Shown piece by piece: positions 1-8,000 of a stretch of DNA of 64,000 bases. Made by a program: the position numbers and the translations under genes. The stretch's first letter is position 1. Each line of letters begins with the position of its first letter. The stretch is from Alphaproteobacteria bacterium. GTDB taxonomy: Bacteria; Pseudomonadota; Alphaproteobacteria; JANSWW01. The notes beneath the pieces are model-generated. The model was not told the DNA's origin, ran no database searches, and saw nothing but the letters and a program-made list of their open reading frames with translations. The DNA is taken from the NCBI GenBank assembly GCA_024743275.1, contig JANSWW010000003.1:124001-188000 (forward strand), written 5' to 3'.

Positions 1-6
1 GAATCG

Positions 7-1920
7 GTGGCCACCCAAGTTCGGAACTGCCTGATCGATGGGCTCGACCGGCATCGAGCCGGGGATCGCGCGGCGGCCGCGGACCGCTATCTCGCGGCCT
101 TGGAGATCCACCGGCCGGCCGCCGATGCCTGGCATCTGCTGGGGGTCGCGGCGCTGGAGATCGGGCTCGAGCGTGCCGTCCGGCCGCTGCTGCTCGCCAG
201 CGCGCTGGTCCCGTCCTCGGGGATCTATCTGACCAACCTCGCCCATGGCCTGTTCCGGGCACGCCAGGCCGGACGGGCGCTCCCCGTCGCCATGCGCGCC
301 CGTCGCTTGGCGCCCGATCATCTGGAGGCCCGCATGGCCGAGGGGATGGCGGCGATGGCCCTGGGCAAGGCGATCCAGGCGAGTGCCGCTTTCCGCGCCG
401 TCCTCGACGGGCAGCCGGACAATCTCGCCGCCCGCACCAATCTCTCCGTCGCGTTACAGGCCCTCGGCAAGGTCAGCGCGGCCCTGGAGCATGCCCAAAG
501 GAGTCTCAAAGGTCAGCCGGATCAGGCGGCCGCCCTCTCGGCGGCGGCGGCCTGCCTTATTCTTCTGGGTCGGTCGACCGAGGCGGTCGCGCTGCAGGCG
601 GCGGCGGAGCGGACCTCTCCGGAAGCCCCGGCGGTCGGCTCGAACATGCTGTTCACGCTGGCCTATGACGAGACGCAGACCAGCGCCAGCGTCGCGGCCG
701 CAACCAAGGACTGGGCCGGACGGCATGCCGCCGGAATCCCGGCGTCGGCCCCGGTTGCCAAGAACCGTCCGGGACCTCTCCGCGTCGGCTATCTCTCTCA
801 GGATTTCCGCGATCATCCGGTCGGCCGGAACACTCTGCCGGTCATCGCGGCCCACGATCCGAAGGCCGTCTCAGCCTTCGTCTATTCCCTGAGGCCGCAG
901 GACGACATCTGGTCGGCCATGGCCCTCAAGGTGGGCGGGGCTGGACGCTATCGCGACTGTTCCGGCATGACCGACGCGCAGGTGGCGGGATGCATCGCCG
1001 CCGACGATCTCGATATTCTGGTCACGCTCGCCGGACACACGGCCTATGGATTGCCGCTTGTCGCAGCCCACCGCCCGGCCCCGCTGCAGGTCTGGTGGCA
1101 CGATCTCCAGCCGTCGGGGATGTCGGCGGTCGACTACCGGATCAGTGACCCGGTGCTGACCGGCGACGGCATCGCGGCGGAGGCCGGCGACGAGGCGCCG
1201 GTGCTGCTGCCGACCTTCTATTGCCATGAAGTGCCTGAGGAGGAAGGGGCCGTCGCCCCGTTGCCGATGCTGCGGACGGGATACCCGGTGTTCGGCTCAC
1301 TCAACAATCCGGCGAAGCTGTCCGAGGGCTGTCTTTCGCTGTGGCGGCAAGTGATGGAAGCGGTCCCCGACGCCCATCTGATGGTGAAGTACAAGCGATA
1401 CTTCCAGGATCCGGGGATCATCGACCGGATCAAAACCGCGCTCGGGCCGGCATCGGAAAGGCTGATCGTGCTGGCGGCCGACGACGACCGGACCCGGCAT
1501 CTGGACGTCTGGAACCGGATAGACGTCGCGCTCGACCCGTTCCCCTTCAACGGCTCCACCACCAGCTTCGAGGCCCTGTGGATGGGGGTGCCCGTCGTCA
1601 CCTTGCGCGGCGACCGCTTCGTCTCCCGGGTTGGGGCGTCGCTGCTGACCGAATTGGGACAACCCGATTGGATCGCGGAAACCCCTGGCGATTATGTCGC
1701 GGTGGCAAGGCACCTTCTGGCCGACCCGTCCCGCCTTTCCGAGATCCGGGTGGGCTTGCGGGACCGCATCCGCCGGTCGGCCCTGATGGATCCGATCCGT
1801 CACGCCCGCTGGATGGAGGCCGCCTACCGGATCATGGCGGCGCGGGCAAGGGCGGGTCAGGCACCGACCGCAATCACCGCAGAGATGCTGCGGGAGACGG
1901 CTCATGCCGACGATCGATGA
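7..1920 (+). CDS. TPR-containing GT41 glycosyltransferase (SPINDLY/OGT-like), possibly 5'-truncated by the window
   Basis: Predicted cytoplasmic O-linked sugar transferase acting on protein Ser/Thr. The N-terminal ~200 residues are helical TPR-like repeats. The C-terminal half has GT41 hallmarks: GYLSQDFRDHPVGRN near residue 260, LAGHT near 342 and FNGSTTSFEALWMGVPVVT near 511. The usual GYPG segment is replaced by WWHDLQPSG. The only visible start is GTG at 7, but the frame is open to base 1, so the true start may lie outside the window. It overlaps the next gene by 17 nt, which implies co-translation with two further GT41 genes. Donor and acceptor are unknown; flagellin or surface proteins are guesses from context. 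Confidence 0.85.
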   Translation: MATQVRNCLIDGLDRHRAGDRAAAADRYLAALEIHRPAADAWHLLGVAALEIGLERAVRPLLLASALVPSSGIYLTNLAHGLFRARQAGRALPVAMRARRLAPDHLEARMAEGMAAMALGKAIQASAAFRAVLDGQPDNLAARTNLSVALQALGKVSAALEHAQRSLKGQPDQAAALSAAAACLILLGRSTEAVALQAAAERTSPEAPAVGSNMLFTLAYDETQTSASVAAATKDWAGRHAAGIPASAPVAKNRPGPLRVGYLSQDFRDHPVGRNTLPVIAAHDPKAVSAFVYSLRPQDDIWSAMALKVGGAGRYRDCSGMTDAQVAGCIAADDLDILVTLAGHTAYGLPLVAAHRPAPLQVWWHDLQPSGMSAVDYRISDPVLTGDGIAAEAGDEAPVLLPTFYCHEVPEEEGAVAPLPMLRTGYPVFGSLNNPAKLSEGCLSLWRQVMEAVPDAHLMVKYKRYFQDPGIIDRIKTALGPASERLIVLAADDDRTRHLDVWNRIDVALDPFPFNGSTTSFEALWMGVPVVTLRGDRFVSRVGASLLTELGQPDWIAETPGDYVAVARHLLADPSRLSEIRVGLRDRIRRSALMDPIRHARWMEAAYRIMAARARAGQAPTAITAEMLRETAHADDR

Positions 1921-3988
1921 GGTTTTGGACGCCGCCGAGCGATTGATCGTGGAGGGCCGCACGGCGGATGCCGGCCGGCTGGTCGGGAAGGTGTTGGAGT
2001 TCGATCTGGCGCAGATGCGGGCGCTGCTTCTGTCTCTCCGCATCGCCATGGCCGAGGCCCGGGAGGCGGAGGCGCTGCCGACCCTGGACCGGCTAGTGGC
2101 GCTGAACCCAGGCGATCCGGGTTTGCGCTCGATCCGGGCCACCGGGCGGCGGCAGGCCGGCGACGTCCATGGGGCGGTGGAGGATCTCGTCATCGCCCTG
2201 CGTCATGCGCCCGGGGCCGCGGCCTGTTGGTCCAACCTGGCGGAAATCGGTGCGCACCTGCGCTGCGGGCTCGCCGCTGTCGCCCTGGAACCGGATAACG
2301 GGGTCGTCTGGACCAGCCTGTTCGGGATCGCCAAGCTCTATCGGATGCATGCGGTGGCGGGGCGCAGCGCCACGCTTTCTCTCGGACTCCTGCCCGATGC
2401 GGTCACACTCTCCAATCTGGCGGTGGCCGCCGAGATACAGGACAAGCTGGCCTATGCGCACCGCCTCGGGCGTGCGGCTATCGCCATGACCCCGGATCAG
2501 GCGGTCCTCTACGCCAACGCGTCGGCATCGGCCAAGATCGACGGTCTGCTCGATCAGGCACTGGGCCTCGCGGAGCGGGGGCTCGCCCTGCGGCCCGCCG
2601 ACCCGTATCTGCTGTCCAATGCCGGGGGCGCGCTGTTGCAGCGGGGCGAGGCGGAGCGGGGATGCGCCCTTTACCGCGAGGCCTTGCGGGTGAGGCCGAC
2701 CGAGGCCGGGTGGGCCGGAAACCTTGTTTTCGCCCTGACCTATCGCGACGATCTCACCCTCGCCGAACGGGACAGGGCCATCGCCGAGGTCATGGCGCCC
2801 TTCGACGGTTCCAAACGGGCGATGCCGCCAGCCACGCCCGATCCGGGGCGTCGGCTCAACCTGGTCTATGTCTCCGCCGATCTCCGGGATCACCCGGTGG
2901 GCCGCAACATGGTGCCGGTCTTCGCCCATCACGACCGCGCCGCCTTCGCGGTCCATGTGCTGGATGTCGCCGGCCGTGAATCGCCACTGACTACCCGGAT
3001 CAAGAGCCACTGTGAAAGCTGGCGGTCGATGGCGGGACACTCGACGGTGGCTCTCGCGGACGCCGTTCGGGCGCTGGGCGCAGACATCCTGGTGGTGCTC
3101 GCGGGGCATACGGGCGAGAACCAGGCCGCCCTGCTGGCGCACCGCGCGGCTCCGGTGCAGATCAGCTATCACGACATCGCCTCCAGCGCGCTGTCCAACG
3201 CGGACTACTGGGTCACCGACCCGGTGCTCCATCCGGAGGGCCATGGCGAGCGGTTCACCGAGGCCCTGTTGCGGCTGCCCTGCTTCTACCTTCACGACGC
3301 GCCGCCGAAGGTCGATCCAGGGCCCGTGCCGGAGGGGCCGCCGCGCTTCGTCAGCTACAACGCGCTACAAAAACTGAGCCCGGCGACCCTGCGCCTGTGG
3401 GCGCGGGCGATGGCGGCGGTGCCGGAGGCGGAACTGGTGCTCCGCTATCGTGAAATGTTGGGCGAGCCCGGGGTGAAGGCGGCCATGGCGCAACGGCTGG
3501 AAGCGGCTGGAATTCCGGCTCACCGGGTCCGACTCGACGCGCAACGCCTGGGTATCGAGGACCATCTCGCCAGCCTCGGCGGGATGAGCGTCGCGCTGGA
3601 TCCCTTTCCCTTCAACGGTTCGACCACCACCTTCGAGGCGCTGTGGATGGGGGTGCCGGTGGTCACGCTCGCGGGCGAGAGTTTCGTTGGCCGTGTCGCC
3701 GCCTGCTTCCTGTCCGCCATCGGACATCGTGAACTAATCGCCGGGAGCGAGGACGACTATGTGCGATTGGCGGCGGACCTGGCGCGGGACGGGCGGCGGC
3801 TGGCGGACTATCGCGCCGGGCTTAGGGCCGATCTCCTCACCAGCCCGGTCCTCGACCCCGCCGCCTACACACGGCATCTGGAGGCGGGCTATCGGGCCGC
3901 TTGGCAGCGTGCCTGTCTGGGTGAGAGTCCGGCGGACATCACGGTCCCCACGGCCCTCGGGGGAGAGGGTGAGGGAGAGGGCGAATGA
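1904..3988 (+). CDS. TPR-containing GT41 glycosyltransferase
   Basis: Second member of the three-gene GT41 row, 694 residues. TPR-like helical repeats fill roughly residues 10-290. The catalytic half has VYVSADLRDHPVGRN near 320, VLAGHT near 402 and FNGSTTTFEALWMGVPVVT near 567. As in the upstream gene, the GYPG segment is replaced, here by YHDIASSA, so these two form a subtype. The ATG lies inside the end of the upstream gene and the TGA overlaps the next ATG (ATGA), so expression is probably coupled. The C-terminus ends in a Gly-Glu dipeptide tail encoded by a GGGAGAGGGTGAGGG-type sequence resembling an intergenic palindromic repeat. Acceptor protein unknown. Confidence 0.87.
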   Translation: MPTIDEVLDAAERLIVEGRTADAGRLVGKVLEFDLAQMRALLLSLRIAMAEAREAEALPTLDRLVALNPGDPGLRSIRATGRRQAGDVHGAVEDLVIALRHAPGAAACWSNLAEIGAHLRCGLAAVALEPDNGVVWTSLFGIAKLYRMHAVAGRSATLSLGLLPDAVTLSNLAVAAEIQDKLAYAHRLGRAAIAMTPDQAVLYANASASAKIDGLLDQALGLAERGLALRPADPYLLSNAGGALLQRGEAERGCALYREALRVRPTEAGWAGNLVFALTYRDDLTLAERDRAIAEVMAPFDGSKRAMPPATPDPGRRLNLVYVSADLRDHPVGRNMVPVFAHHDRAAFAVHVLDVAGRESPLTTRIKSHCESWRSMAGHSTVALADAVRALGADILVVLAGHTGENQAALLAHRAAPVQISYHDIASSALSNADYWVTDPVLHPEGHGERFTEALLRLPCFYLHDAPPKVDPGPVPEGPPRFVSYNALQKLSPATLRLWARAMAAVPEAELVLRYREMLGEPGVKAAMAQRLEAAGIPAHRVRLDAQRLGIEDHLASLGGMSVALDPFPFNGSTTTFEALWMGVPVVTLAGESFVGRVAACFLSAIGHRELIAGSEDDYVRLAADLARDGRRLADYRAGLRADLLTSPVLDPAAYTRHLEAGYRAAWQRACLGESPADITVPTALGGEGEGEGE
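3943..3983 (+). repeat. REP-like GGGAGAGGGTGAGGG element inside the 3' end of a GT41 gene
   Basis: TCCCC and GGGGGA arms with a short loop are followed by GAGGGTGAGGGAGAGG. The pattern is like the elements at 32085-32140 and 32481-32520. Here it is translated and supplies the Gly-Glu repeat at the C-terminus of the protein ending at 3988. Confidence 0.45.
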
Positions 3989-6003
3989 CCACCGGGACGG
4001 ATCTCGACCGGGTGCTGCAGGAGGCCTTGGCCGCCCACCGAACCGGGGCCTTGGCGGAGGCGGCAGAGGGGTATCGAAGGGTCCTGACGGCCCTTCCGGA
4101 CCAGCCGGACGCGCTGCATCTTCTCGGCCAAGTGCTGCTGACGGCCGGCAAACCCGATCTGGGCTTGGGGTTGGTCCTGAGGGCCGTTGCGGCGGCGCCG
4201 GACGAGGCGTCCTTCGCCCGGACCGCCCTGTTGCAGACACCGGCCTTGTTGTCCCCCCGCAAGGCCGCCATGGCGCGGCGGGCGATCGCCCTGGATCCGG
4301 CCGATCCGACGGCCTGGCTGAGCCTCGCCGAGGCCGAACCGTCTTCAACGGCGGTCGTGGCCGCGCTCACCCGGGCGGTCGGGGATCCGGTGGCCTTGTT
4401 CAACGCGGCCAACGAGGCGGGGCGGCAGCGCCTCGAACCGGCGGCGATCCGTGGCTATGCCCTGGCGATCGAGACCAGCCCGGCTTTTCACCCGGCCTAT
4501 ACCAATCTGGCGGCTCTGTTCATGCGGCTCGACCATCCGCGCCGGGCGGAACCCTATCTCACCTTGTCGCTGGCCCTCGCCCCGGCCACGCGGGAGAGCC
4601 TCAAGAACCTCGCCCTGGTCGTCAAAGGACGGGGCCGGCTGGAAGACGCCGCCAGTCTCGTCGAGAAGGCCCTCCTGCTTGATCCCCACGATGCGGACGG
4701 TCTCGACCTTTTTGGTATGCTGCGGCTCGACCAGGGTTTGGTTGAAGAGGCCCTGGCGGCCATGGACCGGGCCGCCGCCCTGCCGCAGCTTAGCGCCGCC
4801 CAGGGCGGCAACCGGCTGTTCGCCCTGCAATGCCTCGACACAACGACCGAGGCCGACCTCGACCGGGAAAGCCGGGCCTGGGCGCGCCGCTTCACCGGGG
4901 TCCGCGTCCCGACGGGAACGAAGGGACCGCGCGGCAAATCCCGGCCGGTCCGACTTGGCCTGTTTTCCGGAGACTTCCGGACCCATTCCGTCGCCTATTT
5001 CGTCAAACCCCTCCTGGAGGCGCTCGATCCCGACCGGGTCGCGGTCACTTTGTTCGCCGAGCAGCGCGGCGGGGACCGCATGACGGCGGCCCTCCGTGCC
5101 CTCGCCTTGGACCATGTGGAGACGGTCGGGCTCGACGACCGGGCGTTGGCCGCGCTTGTCCGGGGCCGTGAGATCGATATCGCCCTCGATCTCGCGGGGC
5201 ATACGGGGCGCAATCGGCTGACCGCTTTCGCGCTCGGCTTGGCACCGGTCCAGGGCACTTGGCTGGGCTATCCGGGGACGACCGGTCTCGACGCGATGGA
5301 TTTCCGGCTGACCGACGTGGTGGCCGATCCGGGGGGAGCCGCAGACCGCTGCCATGCCGAAACCCTCGTGCGTCTGCCGGTCCCGTTCCTCTGCTATGGC
5401 GCGCCGGAAGACTCGCCGCCGCCGGGCGACGGTCCGGACGGTGTCGTCTTCGGCTCCTTCAACAACCGCAAGAAGCTCGGCCCCGCGACGGTCGCCCTGT
5501 GGGCCGAGGTCCTCGAGGCCGTACCCGGTTCCCGTCTGTTCGCCAAGTCCGGCTCCTTCGACGACCCCCGGACGCGAGAGGTGTTCCGCGCCGCCTTCGC
5601 CGATGCGGGCATCGATCGGGACAGGGTCGAGGCGGTCGGCTGGGTCGACGCGCCGTCGGGCCATCTCGGCCTCTACGACCGGGTGACGGTAGCTCTCGAC
5701 TCGGTTCCCTATAACGGCACCACCACAACCTGCGAGGCGCTGTGGATGGGGGTGCCGGTGGTGACCCTGCGGGGTACGCGCCATGCGGCCAGGGTCGGCG
5801 CCAGCCTGCTGACGGCGATCGGCCGGCCCGATTGGGTGGCCGAGGATAGGGCGGGTTTCGTCTCGGCGGCCCGGAGGTTGGCCGCCGACCCGCCGGAACG
5901 CCGGGCCGTTCGGGAAATCCTCTCCGCCTCACCGTTGATGGACCGGGCGCGGTTCGCGGCGGCGTTCACCACGGCCCTGGAAGATCTGCTGCGCTATTCC
6001 TGA
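3985..6003 (+). CDS. TPR-containing GT41 glycosyltransferase
   Basis: Third GT41 gene of the row, 672 residues, starting at the ATGA overlap with its predecessor. N-terminal TPRs span about residues 5-290. The C-terminal GT41 domain has LGLFSGDFRTHSVAYF near 323, LAGHTGRNRL near 403, the canonical GYPGTTG near 428 and YNGTTTTCEALWMGVPVVT near 573. It is therefore closer to standard OGT-like bacterial enzymes than the two upstream copies. It ends tail-to-tail with, and overlaps by 10 nt, the pentapeptide-repeat gene on the other strand. Predicted cytoplasmic protein O-glycosyltransferase; substrate not determinable. Confidence 0.88.
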   Translation: MTTGTDLDRVLQEALAAHRTGALAEAAEGYRRVLTALPDQPDALHLLGQVLLTAGKPDLGLGLVLRAVAAAPDEASFARTALLQTPALLSPRKAAMARRAIALDPADPTAWLSLAEAEPSSTAVVAALTRAVGDPVALFNAANEAGRQRLEPAAIRGYALAIETSPAFHPAYTNLAALFMRLDHPRRAEPYLTLSLALAPATRESLKNLALVVKGRGRLEDAASLVEKALLLDPHDADGLDLFGMLRLDQGLVEEALAAMDRAAALPQLSAAQGGNRLFALQCLDTTTEADLDRESRAWARRFTGVRVPTGTKGPRGKSRPVRLGLFSGDFRTHSVAYFVKPLLEALDPDRVAVTLFAEQRGGDRMTAALRALALDHVETVGLDDRALAALVRGREIDIALDLAGHTGRNRLTAFALGLAPVQGTWLGYPGTTGLDAMDFRLTDVVADPGGAADRCHAETLVRLPVPFLCYGAPEDSPPPGDGPDGVVFGSFNNRKKLGPATVALWAEVLEAVPGSRLFAKSGSFDDPRTREVFRAAFADAGIDRDRVEAVGWVDAPSGHLGLYDRVTVALDSVPYNGTTTTCEALWMGVPVVTLRGTRHAARVGASLLTAIGRPDWVAEDRAGFVSAARRLAADPPERRAVREILSASPLMDRARFAAAFTTALEDLLRYS

Positions 6004-7352
6004 ATGCCGATGGCGCCCCGGATGTCGGCGCCCTGCATCTGGGCGTCCCGGAGGTCCGCCCCCTCCATCACCGCGTCCAGCAGGATCACGTTCCGAAGGT
6101 CGGCGCCCCGGAAGTCGGCCTTGCGGCAGGTGACCCCTTCCATGTTCGCGGCCTGCAACTGCGTGCCTTGGAAATTGCAGGTGTCGAAGCGGGCCCGGTC
6201 CAGTTGCGCGGGCCAGAAGCCCACCGTTGAGCCTTCGACCGGGACGGGGGTGATGTCGCTGCCGGTAAAGGTCGCCCCGGTCGCCGTCGCCCGGCTAAGG
6301 CTGATGCCGCGCAGATCGGCCCCGGTCAGATCGGCGCCGCGCAAATCGGCGAAGGCGAGATCGGACATCACCAGCGAACAGCCGCCGAGTTTCACGTTCC
6401 GCATGACCGCGAAGCGGAAGACGGCGCCGGACAGATTGAGCTTGCTGAGGTCCTGGCCCGTGAGGTCGACCTTCGAGAGGTCCAGCCGCTCCCCCTCCTT
6501 TCCCGAACTCTTGATCCAGGCGATATGGCTGTCGACCTTCGCCCGGAAATCTCCTTCCAGCTCGTTGAGCCGCCGGGCGAAATGGGCGCTTTCGAGATTG
6601 GTGGCCAGCGACAGGTCGACCTCGTCGAGGATCGCCCCGACCATCTCCGCCGATTTGAGATTGGTCGAGTTCAGGGTCGATTGGGAGAGGATGGCGCCGT
6701 GCAGCACCGCCCCTTCGAGATTGGCGTGGGACAGGTCGGCCCCTTCGAGATTGCTGCCGGTCAGATTGGCGTTCGACAGATCGGCGCGGATGAACTTGAC
6801 CCGCCGCATGATGGTGTCGCTGAGATCGGATTGGACGATGAAGGAGTTGGAGAGCTTGGAACCGGTGAAGTCCGAGCGCCGCGCCTTGATTTCGTTCATC
6901 TGGGCGACCGGCTCGTCATCGGTCTTCATCGGAATAAGCTCGCCCTTGTGGGCGTTGAGCAGGATCCCGTCGCGCAGATCGCATTCCAGCAGGGCGGACC
7001 GGTCGAGGTTGGCCTGGCGGAGTTTGACACCGCGCAAGTCGGTCCGGGCGAGTCTGGAATTGGCCATGCGGACCTTGGTGAGATTGGCGCAGAAGAACAC
7101 CGAGCCGACCGCCTTGATCCCCTTCATATTGCAGCCGGTCAGGTTGGCGCCGGTGAAATCCAGATCCGACAGATCCTGTTTCGAGAGATCGAGATAGCTC
7201 AGATCCGCCATCTTGAAATTGGCGCGTACCCCGCCGCGTTTTCGCGCGAGATAGTCCTTGTGCAGGAGAAGCGCCTTGTCGAGCTTCTCCTGGGTGATGC
7301 GGCGGAGGCCGGTTTCCTCGCTCGGCTTATCCTGGCTGAGATCCTGCGACAT
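5994..7352 (-). CDS. Pentapeptide-repeat protein
   Basis: About 452 residues, dominated by A(D/N)LXX pentapeptide repeats (for example ADLSNANLTGSNLEGADLSH), which fold as a right-handed quadrilateral beta-helix. The repeats form an N-terminal block (about residues 45-265) and a C-terminal block (about 300-450), separated by a helical linker around 270-300. The start was chosen at ATG 7352 because GGGAAAGG lies just upstream; the frame is open further upstream but that part has arginine-rich, non-typical composition. There is no signal peptide, so it is presumably cytoplasmic. Such proteins may act as scaffolds or DNA mimics; function here is unknown. Confidence 0.85.
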   Translation of the reverse strand: MSQDLSQDKPSEETGLRRITQEKLDKALLLHKDYLARKRGGVRANFKMADLSYLDLSKQDLSDLDFTGANLTGCNMKGIKAVGSVFFCANLTKVRMANSRLARTDLRGVKLRQANLDRSALLECDLRDGILLNAHKGELIPMKTDDEPVAQMNEIKARRSDFTGSKLSNSFIVQSDLSDTIMRRVKFIRADLSNANLTGSNLEGADLSHANLEGAVLHGAILSQSTLNSTNLKSAEMVGAILDEVDLSLATNLESAHFARRLNELEGDFRAKVDSHIAWIKSSGKEGERLDLSKVDLTGQDLSKLNLSGAVFRFAVMRNVKLGGCSLVMSDLAFADLRGADLTGADLRGISLSRATATGATFTGSDITPVPVEGSTVGFWPAQLDRARFDTCNFQGTQLQAANMEGVTCRKADFRGADLRNVILLDAVMEGADLRDAQMQGADIRGAIGIQE

Positions 7353-7401
7353 CACCCTTTCCCATGGGACGGCCTTATTCCGTCCCGATGCGTATGCGGG
7401 A

Positions 7402-7782
7402 TCAGGGTTCCGGCCAATCGGGATCGGCGAAACTCTGAACCTCGAACATATACCCGTTCGGATCGCGGAAGAACGCGCTGTAGACCTTGAACTGTTCGCT
7501 ATAGGCCGGCGGGGCTTCCAGAATGACACCCTTGTCGGCAAGCGCGCGGCAGGTGGCGTTCACATCGTCGACCACGAAGCTGTAGACGATGCCGTTCGGC
7601 TCCTTGTGCCGGTTCTCGCGGGCGCAGACGCCGAGAAAGGCGGTCCCGGCGACCCGGAAAATCCGGCATGCGCCCTGGTCGAGGACCTGCTCCAGCCCCA
7701 ACACGTCCGACAGGAACCGGGCACTGCCGTCGAGGTCATAGGTATAGATGAAGGTAAGTTGTTGTTTTGCCTGGATCGTCAC
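7402..7782 (-). CDS. VOC (glyoxalase/bleomycin-resistance) superfamily protein
   Basis: A 126-residue single-module vicinal-oxygen-chelate protein. The sequence shows the FYTYDLDGSARFLSDVLGL-like N-terminal beta-alpha-beta unit and a C-terminal FRDPNGYMFEVQSF strand with its conserved Glu. GTG 7782 was chosen as start: a GGGGCAG ribosome site lies 5-11 nt upstream and the length then fits the family. It lies head-to-head with the pseudokinase gene. The family covers metal-dependent dioxygenases, lyases and resistance proteins; the substrate cannot be inferred. Confidence 0.8.
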   Translation of the reverse strand: MTIQAKQQLTFIYTYDLDGSARFLSDVLGLEQVLDQGACRIFRVAGTAFLGVCARENRHKEPNGIVYSFVVDDVNATCRALADKGVILEAPPAYSEQFKVYSAFFRDPNGYMFEVQSFADPDWPEP

Positions 7783-8000
7783 GAAGCTGCCCCGTTCTTC
7801 CGTATTCTCGCTGCCCCTTGATCGGTCCGGTTCTGGCGGCGGACAGCGCCGAACCATGGTAATGGGTTTGCCGGGCCTGGCAATCGCAACCTGCCGCGAA
7901 CGGGGTGGCTTGGTTTTTGGTCGCGTCGGGCGCGTGTCGGCGGTAAATTGACAGGTGAGGCGGCGGCCGGGATAGGAAACCCGATAAAGGATGGATCTGA

